A stretch of DNA of 8,957 bases from Pseudomonadota bacterium (lineage in GTDB: Bacteria; Desulfobacterota; Syntrophia; Syntrophales; UBA5619), in the NCBI GenBank assembly GCA_018896355.1, contig JAHIMW010000053.1, forward strand, positions 1 through 8,957, given 5' to 3'. The notes below the pieces were generated by a model. It ran no database searches and was not told where the DNA came from. It saw only the letters and a list, made by a program, of their open reading frames with translations. Shown piece by piece: positions 1-6,095 of this stretch. Made by a program: the position numbers and the translations under genes. The first letter of the stretch is position 1; every line of letters starts with the position of its first letter.

Positions 1-2
1 AG

Positions 3-707
3 GTATTCTGGAACGGGATCGTCGGCCCGACATGGAGAAAGGGCAGCACGACGGCAATCGGCTACAAACGCGTCATGGCACAGCGGATCGAGGCGCTCGG
101 CGTTGCTCCCGGTGTGGCCGGCGCTGAAATTGCGGCTGCTTCCTCCCGCTTCGTCGATCTCTATCTTGCCCATTCGCGGATCGATCCCCTCTGGCGTCCC
201 ATGCTGGAAAAACTGGCCGGCAATCCCGGTGCGTGTGTCGTCATTGCCACCGACCACTACGCCGAGGCCACCGAAACCATTATCCATAATCTCCGCTCCT
301 GGAACATCCCGGCACGGAAAGCCGGAGAAGAGGCCGAGCCTCGTTTCACCTTTTTCATTGCCAATTCGGCCGATATCGGTTTCTGGAAGGCGGATCGTCG
401 ATTCTGGGAAGCCGTCAAGTTGAAGTTCGCAATCACGGCGATCCGGTCGGCCCTGATCATCGACGATTTCGGGTTCAACGAGGAACAGGGGGACAGCTAT
501 GGGAAACGGGCCAGGGTTAAGACCCGGCAAAAAGAAACGACCGCATCCCTTCAGGAGATCTTTCAGGCATCGTTTGCGGTGATCCCCTTCTTTCTAAGAA
601 GTGAAGAACGGGATCGGCAGGAGACCGTCGCCCAAAGAATTGCGGAGACCGTTCGCCGGATCAATCGCTTCCTGAATTCCGGAGATATTATAAAGAACGC
701 CCCATGA
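3..707 (+). CDS. HAD-like hydrolase family protein, 5' end outside window
   Basis: The reading frame is open from the first bases of the window, so the gene begins upstream; 234 residues are visible. A methionine at 75 is unlikely to be the true start because the frame before it reads as sensible protein (VFWNGIVGPTW...). I suggest the HAD superfamily because a strand ending in a polar residue (VVIATDHYAEATETI) resembles motif II, and a hydrophobic strand ending in two aspartates followed by NE (ALIIDDFGFNEEQGDSYG) resembles motif IV. The first visible residues would fit directly after the catalytic DxDG motif I, which would lie just outside. The C-terminal 60 residues are charged and probably helical. 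It lies upstream of the DUF493 gene and ettA on the same strand (75 nt gap). The substrate cannot be deduced, and the family call is inference from motifs without seeing motif I. Confidence 0.55.
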   Translation, partial: VFWNGIVGPTWRKGSTTAIGYKRVMAQRIEALGVAPGVAGAEIAAASSRFVDLYLAHSRIDPLWRPMLEKLAGNPGACVVIATDHYAEATETIIHNLRSWNIPARKAGEEAEPRFTFFIANSADIGFWKADRRFWEAVKLKFAITAIRSALIIDDFGFNEEQGDSYGKRARVKTRQKETTASLQEIFQASFAVIPFFLRSEERDRQETVAQRIAETVRRINRFLNSGDIIKNAP

Positions 708-782
708 TCCCAAAGAGACTTGATCGGGCGGAATAATCATCGCTGATGTGCCGTCTGAAACATTAGCGTCGCAAAGGACAAG

Positions 783-1043
783 ATGAACGAAAATGAATGC
801 AAACCGGAGATTGCCTACCCCTGCCGCTGGGTCTACAAGGTGATCGGCCGCGACCTCAGCCTTCTCCACAGAGCTGTAGAGGAGTTCCTGTCAGGGCGGA
901 ACTACTCCGCCACCCCTTCCCGAAGCAGCAAAGGCGGCGCCTACCACTGCCTGGATGTTGAGATGACGGTCGATAGCGAACCGGACCGGCTTGGTATCTA
1001 CGAGAAGCTCCGCCGGCATCCCGCCGTGATCATGGTCATGTAA
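783..1043 (+). CDS. DUF493 (YbeD-like) family protein
   Basis: This small 86-residue protein matches the length and pattern of the DUF493/YbeD family: an N-terminal YPCRWVYKVIGRD strand, a helix with a long insertion, a central SRSSKGGAYHCLDVEMTV strand pair and a C-terminal RRHPAVIMVM strand. E. coli YbeD (87 aa) has the same order, with FTYKVMG, PSSKGNYHSV and IVRMVL. The fold is a small ferredoxin-like alpha/beta sandwich; it is usually described as regulatory or of unknown role, and no catalytic residues are expected. The ATG at 783 is preceded by AAAGGA at 773-778, a good ribosome binding site with 4 nt spacing. It sits 66 nt before ettA on the same strand and could be co-transcribed with it; I see no strong promoter in either flanking gap. 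Confidence 0.88.
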   Translation: MNENECKPEIAYPCRWVYKVIGRDLSLLHRAVEEFLSGRNYSATPSRSSKGGAYHCLDVEMTVDSEPDRLGIYEKLRRHPAVIMVM

Positions 1044-1109
1044 TGGAATCCCTTTTCATCGTCTTCATTTGCTGATAAGATTCCTTCATCATTCCAGAGG
1101 AGGAACACA

Positions 1110-2795
1110 ATGGCAAACGACCCGAACAAGGTGATCTACTCCATGATCGGCGTGAGCAAGGTCTACGAAAAAAAACCGGTTCTGAAGGACATATACCTTT
1201 CTTATTTCTACGGGGCGAAGATCGGCGTCCTGGGGCTGAACGGCTCCGGCAAGAGCTCGCTGCTGCGGATCCTGGCCGGCGTGGACCAGGATTTCATCGG
1301 CAAAACGATCCTCACTCCCGGCCATACCGTCGGCTTTCTCGAACAGGAACCGCAATTAGACGACACGAAGACCGTCCGCGAGATCGTCGAACAAGGGGTG
1401 CAGGAAACGGTCGATCTTGTCAATGAATTCAATGAGATCAATGAGAAATTCGCCGAACCGATGGACGATGAGGCGATGAACAAACTCCTCGACCGCCAGG
1501 CGAAGGTGCAGGAGAAGCTGGACGCACAGGACGCATGGGATCTCGATTCCCGCCTCGAGATGGCGATGGACGCGCTCCGCTGCCCCCCGGGAGAAACCCC
1601 GGTGAAGATCCTCTCCGGCGGCGAGCGCAGGCGGGTCGCCCTCTGCCGGCTATTGCTGCAGAAGCCCGACATCCTGCTCCTCGACGAACCGACGAACCAC
1701 CTTGACGCGGAGTCCGTTGCCTGGCTGGAGCACCACCTCCAGGCCTACGCGGGCACGGTCATCGCCGTGACCCATGACCGCTACTTCCTCGACAATGTCG
1801 CCGGCTGGATCCTCGAACTGGACCGCGGCCAGGGGATCCCCTGGAAGGGAAACTATTCCTCCTGGCTCGAGCAGAAGCGGAACCGTCTCCAGAAGGAGGA
1901 AAAAACGGAAAGCGAGCGGCAGAAGACCCTCCAGCGGGAATTAGAGTGGATCCGGATGTCGCCCAAGGGACGCCACGCGAAATCCAAGGCCCGGATCAGC
2001 TCCTACGAAGATCTCCTCTCCCAGGAAATGGACGCCCGTGCAAAGGAGCTGGAGATCTACATCCCGCCCGGACCCCGTCTGGGAAAGCTCGTCATCGAGG
2101 CCGAAGGGGTGGGCAAGGGCTACGGGGACCGTCTCCTCGTTGATAACATGTCTTTCAACCTGCCGCCCGGCGGGATCGTCGGGATCATCGGCCCGAACGG
2201 CGCGGGGAAGACAACCCTCTTCCGGATGATCACCGGCCAGGAGAAGCCGGATTCGGGTACGATCCGGATTGCCGATACGGTCAAGCTGGCGTACGTGGAT
2301 CAGAGCCGCGACATCCTCGACCCCGACAAAACGATCTGGGAGACGATCTCCGCGGGAAGAGACGTCATCCTGCTCGGGAATCGCGAGATGAACTCCCGGG
2401 CGTATGTCTCCCGCTTCAACTTTTCGGGAACCGACCAGCAGAAGAAGGTAAGCCAGATCTCCGGGGGCGAGCGAAACCGCGTCCACCTTGCGCGGATGCT
2501 CAAGGAGGGGGCGAACGTCCTGCTCCTGGACGAACCGACGAACGATCTCGATGTGAACACGATGCGCGCCCTCGAGGAGGCGCTGGAGAATTTCGCCGGC
2601 TGCGCGGTCGTCATCAGCCACGACCGCTGGTTCCTCGATCGGATCGCCACGCACATCCTGGCCTTCGAAGGCGAAAGCGCCACCGTCTGGTTCGACGGGA
2701 ACTACTCCGAATATGAGGCGGACCGGAAGGCCCGCCTCGGCGCCGCGGCGAGCCAGCCGCACCGGATCAAATACCGTCAGTTAACGAGGATCTGA
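1110..2795 (+). CDS. ettA: Energy-dependent translational throttle protein EttA (ABC-F ATPase)
   Basis: This 561-residue soluble ABC-F protein has two ATPase cassettes and no membrane segments. Cassette 1 has Walker A GLNGSGKSS at 42-50, signature LSGGE at 168-172, Walker B DILLLDE with catalytic Glu193, and switch His222. Cassette 2 has Walker A GPNGAGKTT at 361-369, ISGGE at 450-454, catalytic Glu475 and His504. Between them lies the P-site tRNA interaction motif linker (about 243-320) containing the charged helix EWIRMSPKGRHAKSKAR. A helical 'arm' insertion at about 90-150 of cassette 1 is the feature that separates EttA from Uup and other ABC-F proteins. The length is close to E. coli EttA (555 aa). 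EttA binds the ribosomal E site and gates the first elongation steps according to ADP/ATP ratio. The start is well set by AGAGGAGGA at 1096-1104, 5 nt upstream. The gene is convergent with rlpA, with 32 nt between stops. Confidence 0.96.
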   Translation: MANDPNKVIYSMIGVSKVYEKKPVLKDIYLSYFYGAKIGVLGLNGSGKSSLLRILAGVDQDFIGKTILTPGHTVGFLEQEPQLDDTKTVREIVEQGVQETVDLVNEFNEINEKFAEPMDDEAMNKLLDRQAKVQEKLDAQDAWDLDSRLEMAMDALRCPPGETPVKILSGGERRRVALCRLLLQKPDILLLDEPTNHLDAESVAWLEHHLQAYAGTVIAVTHDRYFLDNVAGWILELDRGQGIPWKGNYSSWLEQKRNRLQKEEKTESERQKTLQRELEWIRMSPKGRHAKSKARISSYEDLLSQEMDARAKELEIYIPPGPRLGKLVIEAEGVGKGYGDRLLVDNMSFNLPPGGIVGIIGPNGAGKTTLFRMITGQEKPDSGTIRIADTVKLAYVDQSRDILDPDKTIWETISAGRDVILLGNREMNSRAYVSRFNFSGTDQQKKVSQISGGERNRVHLARMLKEGANVLLLDEPTNDLDVNTMRALEEALENFAGCAVVISHDRWFLDRIATHILAFEGESATVWFDGNYSEYEADRKARLGAAASQPHRIKYRQLTRI

Positions 2796-2827
2796 CACCT
2801 CGATACCTTTGCACAGGTCAGATGCCA

Positions 2828-3565
2828 TTAGTCGAGTGACACCACGAAGCTGCCTGGATATCCACGCTCTTCCAGGTTCTGCTCTGACGTTTCAGCGGAC
2901 CTTAACGACGCATGTTTGCCAACATATACGCGATAGAAGTGCTCCCCCCTCACCCATGCTGATCGAATTTCCGAGAACCCATATACCTTCTTCATTTCCC
3001 TGGAAAGCCTTTCTGCATTCGCGGGATCGGTAAACGCACCTACCTGGACGGTATAATTGCCGACATCATAGTTCTCCAGTGCTGCATACCGATCTGTGCC
3101 GCTTCCCAGGTACCCCAGCGCCTCGATCCTCACCGGCGCTGTTCCCGCAATAGCAATTCCGAGGGCCTTGGCCGCCGAATAGGACAGATCGATGATCCTT
3201 CCTTTTACAAACGGCCCCCGGTCATTGACACGTACGATGGTCTCATTGCCGTTGGCCGTGTTCCGCACCCTGACGAAAACACCGAGAGGCAGCGTCTTGT
3301 GCGCCGCGGTCATGGCATGCATATCATAGGTCTCGCCGTTGCTCGTTTTTTTGCCGTGAAAATCCTCGCCGTACCAGCTTGCGATACCGGTCTGGACGAA
3401 CCCCGCGTGGGTTTGCAGCGGCTCATACCGCTTGCCCAGCACGGTATAGGGCCTTTGAGACGCCTTTTGCCGAGATTCCGGTGTTTCCACGACCGGCGGC
3501 CTTTTCGATGCGCAGGCTGACACCAGCATGACACAACATATGAACAATATGAACCGCTTCACCAT
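2828..3565 (-). CDS. rlpA: RlpA family septal-ring lytic transglycosylase, SPOR-domain lipoprotein
   Basis: This is a 245-residue lipoprotein. Residues 1-18 form a lipoprotein signal (MVKRF, hydrophobic stretch, lipobox VSAC with lipidated Cys18); Ala at +2 favours the outer membrane. Residues about 57-140 are the RlpA double-psi beta-barrel (QTGIASWYGEDFHGKKTSNG, then TAAHKTLPLG, VRVNDRGPF and IIDLSYSAAKALG). His89 and Asp115 align with the catalytic pair known from Pseudomonas RlpA. Residues about 168-243 are a SPOR domain (NYTVQVGAF...FYRVYVG), which binds denuded septal peptidoglycan. The family cleaves glycan strands lacking stem peptides during daughter-cell separation. I chose the ATG at 3565 because it gives a normal-length signal peptide. 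An in-frame ATG at 3634 adds 23 residues, and neither start has a strong ribosome site. It lies downstream of mnmG in the same direction, with its own likely promoter in the gap. Confidence 0.92.
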   Translation of the reverse strand: MVKRFILFICCVMLVSACASKRPPVVETPESRQKASQRPYTVLGKRYEPLQTHAGFVQTGIASWYGEDFHGKKTSNGETYDMHAMTAAHKTLPLGVFVRVRNTANGNETIVRVNDRGPFVKGRIIDLSYSAAKALGIAIAGTAPVRIEALGYLGSGTDRYAALENYDVGNYTVQVGAFTDPANAERLSREMKKVYGFSEIRSAWVRGEHFYRVYVGKHASLRSAETSEQNLEERGYPGSFVVSLD

Positions 3566-3693
3566 ACCCAATCCAGTTGCCACACCCCTTGCTCTTTTAA
3601 CTTGATAATTCCCTGCAGCTTGCTGCCGGGTCATTCATTCAACCCCGTGTATTATTCTTCACAGGACCGCTTGCGAAGTCCGCGTTCGTTGAT

Positions 3694-3722
3694 ATCATAA
3701 AAACTATTGACAAGGCGAGCAA
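3694..3722 (-). promoter_or_regulatory. Possible sigma70 promoter for rlpA
   Basis: On the minus strand TTGCTC (3722-3717) and TATGAT (3699-3694) are separated by 17 nt. The -10 matches consensus at 5 of 6 positions and the -35 at 3 of 6. The DNA just upstream is T-rich, which could act as an UP-like element. A transcript would begin near 3687, upstream of both candidate rlpA starts. This is inferred from pattern only. Confidence 0.4.
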
Positions 3723-3725
3723 TAG

Positions 3726-3756
3726 AAAAAGATAAAAAAGGTTCATCAAGTTGATG
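3726..3756 (-). terminator. Weak terminator-like element at the mnmG 3' end
   Basis: On the minus strand a short palindrome (CATCA, 3 nt, TGATG; 3756-3744) overlaps the mnmG stop codon and is followed by two T runs (TTTTTT and TTTTT). The stem has only 5 pairs and is AT-rich, so termination would be inefficient. The T runs may instead serve as the AT-rich upstream part of the rlpA promoter. Confidence 0.25.
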
Positions 3757-5623
3757 CGGCGGTAAACTCCCGCTTCTTGATCACAATGAGGATCGCCGTG
3801 AGGGCGGCCTGCGTCATCCCGGGGATTCGCTCCGCCTGGCCGACCGTGGCCGGCCCTACACGGGAGAGCTTCACTTTCAGCTCATTGGAGAGTCCCGGTA
3901 CGGCGGCATAATCGAGATCCGCCGGCAGCTTCATCCCTTCGAGATCCTTCATCTTCCGGATAGACTCCTGCTGTCGTCGGATGTACCCCTCGTATTTCGC
4001 CTCGATCTCGATCTGCCGTTTGACCGCGCGATCGGGGACGGCCTCCCAGCCGTCAAAACGGGAGAGGTCGTCGTAGCCGATCTCTTCGCGCTTGAGGAGC
4101 TGAAAAAGGGTAACCGGATTTTTGATCGGCGCCGTGTTCATCTCCGCGAGGGTCCTGTTGGTCTCTTCCACCGGAAATATCCGGACGGAGGAGATTTTTT
4201 GGATACCGGTTTCGATCCGGCGGGCCTTCTCCCGGAGAAGCGCGTGCTGCTCCTCTGTGATCAGGCCGAGTTCCCGCCCCTTTCCCATGAGGCGGAGCGT
4301 CGCGTTGTCCTCCCGGAGGATCAGCCGGTACTCGGCGCGGGAGGTGAACATCCGGTAGGGTTCGTCGACGCCGCGCGTGACAAGATCGTCCACCATCACA
4401 CCCATATAGGCTTCCGACCGGTCCAAAAAAAAGGAAGGCCGCCCCTGGATCGTTAGCGCGGCGTTTACCCCGGCCCAGAGCCCCTGCGCCGCCGCCTCCT
4501 CATAACCGGAAGTTCCGTTTATCTGGCCGGCCAGATAAAGCCCTGCCACCCGCTTCGCCTCCAGGGTAAGGCGGAGTTCGGTCGGGTGGACGAAGTCGTA
4601 TTCGATCGCATAGGCCAGGCGCATGATCTCCGCCTTCTCCAGGCCCGGAACGCTCCGGACGATTCTCTCCTGAAGATCCGGCGGAAGACAGTTTCCCAGT
4701 CCCTTCGCGTAGATCTCCTCCGTCTCCAGCCCTTCCTGCTCGAGGACCACCGGGTGGCTTCCCCGATCGGCAAAGCGCATCACCTTGTCCTCGAGGGAGG
4801 GGCAGTAGCGGGCGCCGACCCCCTGGATCACCCCGGCGTAGAGCGGAGAAAATCGGATGTTTTCACGGATGATCCGGTGCGTCTCGTCGGTCGTCGCAGA
4901 AAAAAAGGAGGGTAGGCGATCCTCGCGGAGCCGCTCCGTCGTAAAGGAAAAGGGTTCCGGATCGGGGTCGCTGTCCTGGCGGACGAGGCGGGAAAAATCG
5001 ATCGAGGAGGCGCGAAGCCGGGGAGGCGTCCCCGTCTTCATCCTTCCCATCTCGAACCCGAGCTCCCTGAGCGATGAGGAAAGCGCGAGGGAGGCGATCT
5101 CGCCGGCCCGACCCGCGGGATACCGGACGTCGCCGATGTGGATCAAGCCCCCGAGGAAGGTCCCCGTGGTGATCACGACCGCCCGGCCGCGATGGAAGAC
5201 GTTGGTCTGATCGATGACGCCGCGGATCCGCCCATCCTCAACGACGAGGCGTTCCACGAGGCCCTGAAGAAGGTGCAGGCGCGGCTCCTTCTCCAGGACG
5301 GCCTTCATCGCGAGGCGGTAGAGCTGCTTGTCGCACTGGAAACGGGTGGATTGGACGGCCGGCCCTTTGGAGGCGTTCAGCAGCCGGAAGTGGACGGCGG
5401 TTTGGTCGGCGATCCGGCCCATCTGGCCGCCCAGCGCGTCGACCTCTTTGACGAGCTGGCTCTTGGCCAGACCGCCGATCGCGGGGTTGCAGGACATCAG
5501 TGCAATCGCGTCCAGGTTGATGTTGAACAGCAGGGTTTCGCAACCCATCCTGGCCGCCGCGAGCGCGGCCTCGCAGCCCGCATGCCCTCCCCCGACAACG
5601 ATGACGTCATATTCCCGAGTCAT
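3746..5623 (-). CDS. mnmG: tRNA uridine-5-carboxymethylaminomethyl modification enzyme MnmG (GidA)
   Basis: This 625-residue FAD enzyme, with MnmE, installs the (carboxymethyl)aminomethyl group at C5 of wobble uridine 34 in tRNAs reading split codon boxes. The N-terminus has the dinucleotide-binding motif VVGGGHAGCEAA at 9-20. Other family landmarks follow: CNPAIGGLAKSQLVKEVDALGG at 45-66 (shown here only as a position guide: C45 to G66), PAGRAGE at 169-175, MKTGTPPRL at 195-203, ARYCPSLEDK at 271-280 with the conserved Cys274, AGQINGTSGYEEAAAQG at 365-381 and PYRMFTSRAEYRL. The C-terminal helical MnmE/tRNA-binding region ends in IKKREF. Length matches the family (E. coli 629 aa). The start is supported by AAGGAAATAGGAACCC before the ATG. 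MnmE is not adjacent. One variation: the usual STSLP segment reads GNCLP at 310-314. The start overlaps the stop of an upstream minus-strand frame by ATGA. Confidence 0.97.
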   Translation of the reverse strand: MTREYDVIVVGGGHAGCEAALAAARMGCETLLFNINLDAIALMSCNPAIGGLAKSQLVKEVDALGGQMGRIADQTAVHFRLLNASKGPAVQSTRFQCDKQLYRLAMKAVLEKEPRLHLLQGLVERLVVEDGRIRGVIDQTNVFHRGRAVVITTGTFLGGLIHIGDVRYPAGRAGEIASLALSSSLRELGFEMGRMKTGTPPRLRASSIDFSRLVRQDSDPDPEPFSFTTERLREDRLPSFFSATTDETHRIIRENIRFSPLYAGVIQGVGARYCPSLEDKVMRFADRGSHPVVLEQEGLETEEIYAKGLGNCLPPDLQERIVRSVPGLEKAEIMRLAYAIEYDFVHPTELRLTLEAKRVAGLYLAGQINGTSGYEEAAAQGLWAGVNAALTIQGRPSFFLDRSEAYMGVMVDDLVTRGVDEPYRMFTSRAEYRLILREDNATLRLMGKGRELGLITEEQHALLREKARRIETGIQKISSVRIFPVEETNRTLAEMNTAPIKNPVTLFQLLKREEIGYDDLSRFDGWEAVPDRAVKRQIEIEAKYEGYIRRQQESIRKMKDLEGMKLPADLDYAAVPGLSNELKVKLSRVGPATVGQAERIPGMTQAALTAILIVIKKREFTAAST

Positions 5624-5799
5624 GGGTTCCTATTTCCTTGCAGTTCCGCAAGGAATTTAATATGATCGCCGGGAAAAACACAATCGAAAAAACTCGCGCC
5701 CCGCCAATCCGGGAATACGCCGCTGTCGATTTCCAGCTTCAAACACACGCCGATACTATCTACGGCGACCTCGAATACTCTTGGGATCAATACATCCAA
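5620..5799 (-). pseudogene. Short frame coupled to mnmG; possible 3' remnant of an operon partner
   Basis: A minus-strand frame of 59 codons runs from just after a TGA (5802-5800) to a TGA whose first two bases are the last two of the mnmG ATG (ATGA overlap, the usual sign of translational coupling). Its peptide alternates hydrophobic strands and turns (for example VFEVAVDSIGVCLKLEIDSG and GASFFDCVFPGDHIKF). Its codons are rich in G at the first position, as in real coding DNA. There is no ATG: only TTG codons (5799, 5790) or internal GTG could start it, with weak ribosome sites. A different frame immediately upstream (ATG at 5812-5810, reading MRYDWMY then a stop) would join it by a single frameshift. 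I do not recognise the family. It may be a truncated or frameshifted gene whose 5' part was lost when the AT-rich block arrived. A mirror-image plus-strand frame (5662-5805, 47 aa, ATG with AAGGA) is the alternative reading. Confidence 0.35.
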
Positions 5800-5805
5800 T
5801 CATAA

Positions 5806-5981
5806 CGCATCGTAAAAACAAGGTGTTCAGGAGAGGTTTGTCTGAATTGTGCTCATAAATGTCCTCTTACCGTGTGACTCGACCAAAAAGTGAGCTGATT
5901 TCTCAAAAGAGCGGCAGTAGCTCCAAATCCCTTGCCCAACAGCATCGCCAGCTCACCCCTGCTTTTCGATGGAAATATCCC
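5806..5981. other. Intergenic DNA at the left border of the RM insert, no gene seen
   Basis: Between the mnmG-linked frame and the RM promoter I find no convincing gene on either strand. Base composition moves here from the GC-rich host style to the AT-richer style of the RM genes, so the left junction of the insert probably lies in or near this stretch. I found no transposase, integrase, tRNA or obvious target-site duplication. A 74-codon frame beginning at 5859 runs straight through the promoter below and is very rich in serine and lysine; I treat it as non-coding. Confidence 0.5.
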
Positions 5982-6010
5982 TTGACAGGCAATAACAGCC
6001 CTTCTATACT
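5982..6010 (+). promoter_or_regulatory. Near-consensus sigma70 promoter for the RM operon
   Basis: TTGACA (5982-5987, perfect -35) and TATACT (6005-6010, 5 of 6 for the -10) are separated by the optimal 17 nt. Transcription should start near 6017, giving a leader of about 80 nt before the methyltransferase start. It is the strongest promoter-like sequence I see in the window, and it faces the methyltransferase and endonuclease genes. No promoter of similar quality lies before the endonuclease, so both genes are probably made from this one. Confidence 0.75.
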
Positions 6011-6020
6011 TTTACCTGTT

Positions 6021-6045
6021 AAAATCAATTTCCTACCAAAATCAA
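6021..6045 (+). repeat. Direct repeat AAAATCAA x2 in the RM leader
   Basis: AAAATCAA occurs at 6021-6028 and again at 6038-6045, 17 nt start to start, just downstream of the expected transcription start. In AT-rich DNA an 8-mer repeated this close can be chance. The position would suit an operator for autoregulation, but nothing in the sequence shows this. Confidence 0.3.
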
Positions 6046-6055
6046 ATGGCTACAC

Positions 6056-6072
6056 AGGAGAAATTATAGGAG
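6056..6072 (+). promoter_or_regulatory. Two Shine-Dalgarno motifs in the methyltransferase leader
   Basis: AGGAG occurs at 6056-6060 and 6068-6072. The second is 4 nt from an ATG at 6077 and 12 nt from an ATG at 6085, both out of frame with the methyltransferase. It is 23 nt from the methyltransferase ATG at 6096, which itself has only a weak GGG upstream. The ATG at 6085 opens a 5-codon frame (MGLSC) whose stop at 6100-6102 overlaps the methyltransferase start region, so translation could pass from it by reinitiation. Confidence 0.4.
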
Positions 6073-6095
6073 CTAAATGTTAAAATGGGCTTATC

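Noticed and set aside
1045..1084. GGAATC / GATTCC inverted repeat between the DUF493 gene and ettA
   Set aside because: Six pairs with a 28 nt loop; likely chance, and no attenuator or riboswitch features accompany it.
1941..2762. 273-codon minus-strand frame inside ettA
   Set aside because: It is an antisense shadow of the GC-rich ettA gene, whose domains are complete and unmistakable.
2791..2822. Hairpin between the ettA and rlpA stops (TCTGA...TCAGA with CCT/AGG inside)
   Set aside because: The stem needs a 2 nt bulge and a 14 nt loop and has no T run on either strand, so it does not qualify as a terminator.
5138..5665. 175-codon plus-strand frame opposite mnmG
   Set aside because: Antisense shadow of the conserved N-terminal part of mnmG.
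5662..5805. 47-codon plus-strand frame with ATG and AAGGA, divergent from mnmG
   Set aside because: It is the codon-aligned mirror of the minus-strand frame that ends in the ATGA overlap with mnmG; the minus reading has better coding character. Kept only as an alternative.
5859..6083. 74-codon plus-strand frame before the methyltransferase
   Set aside because: It runs through the near-consensus promoter and leader, has serine/lysine-rich low-information sequence and no family resemblance.
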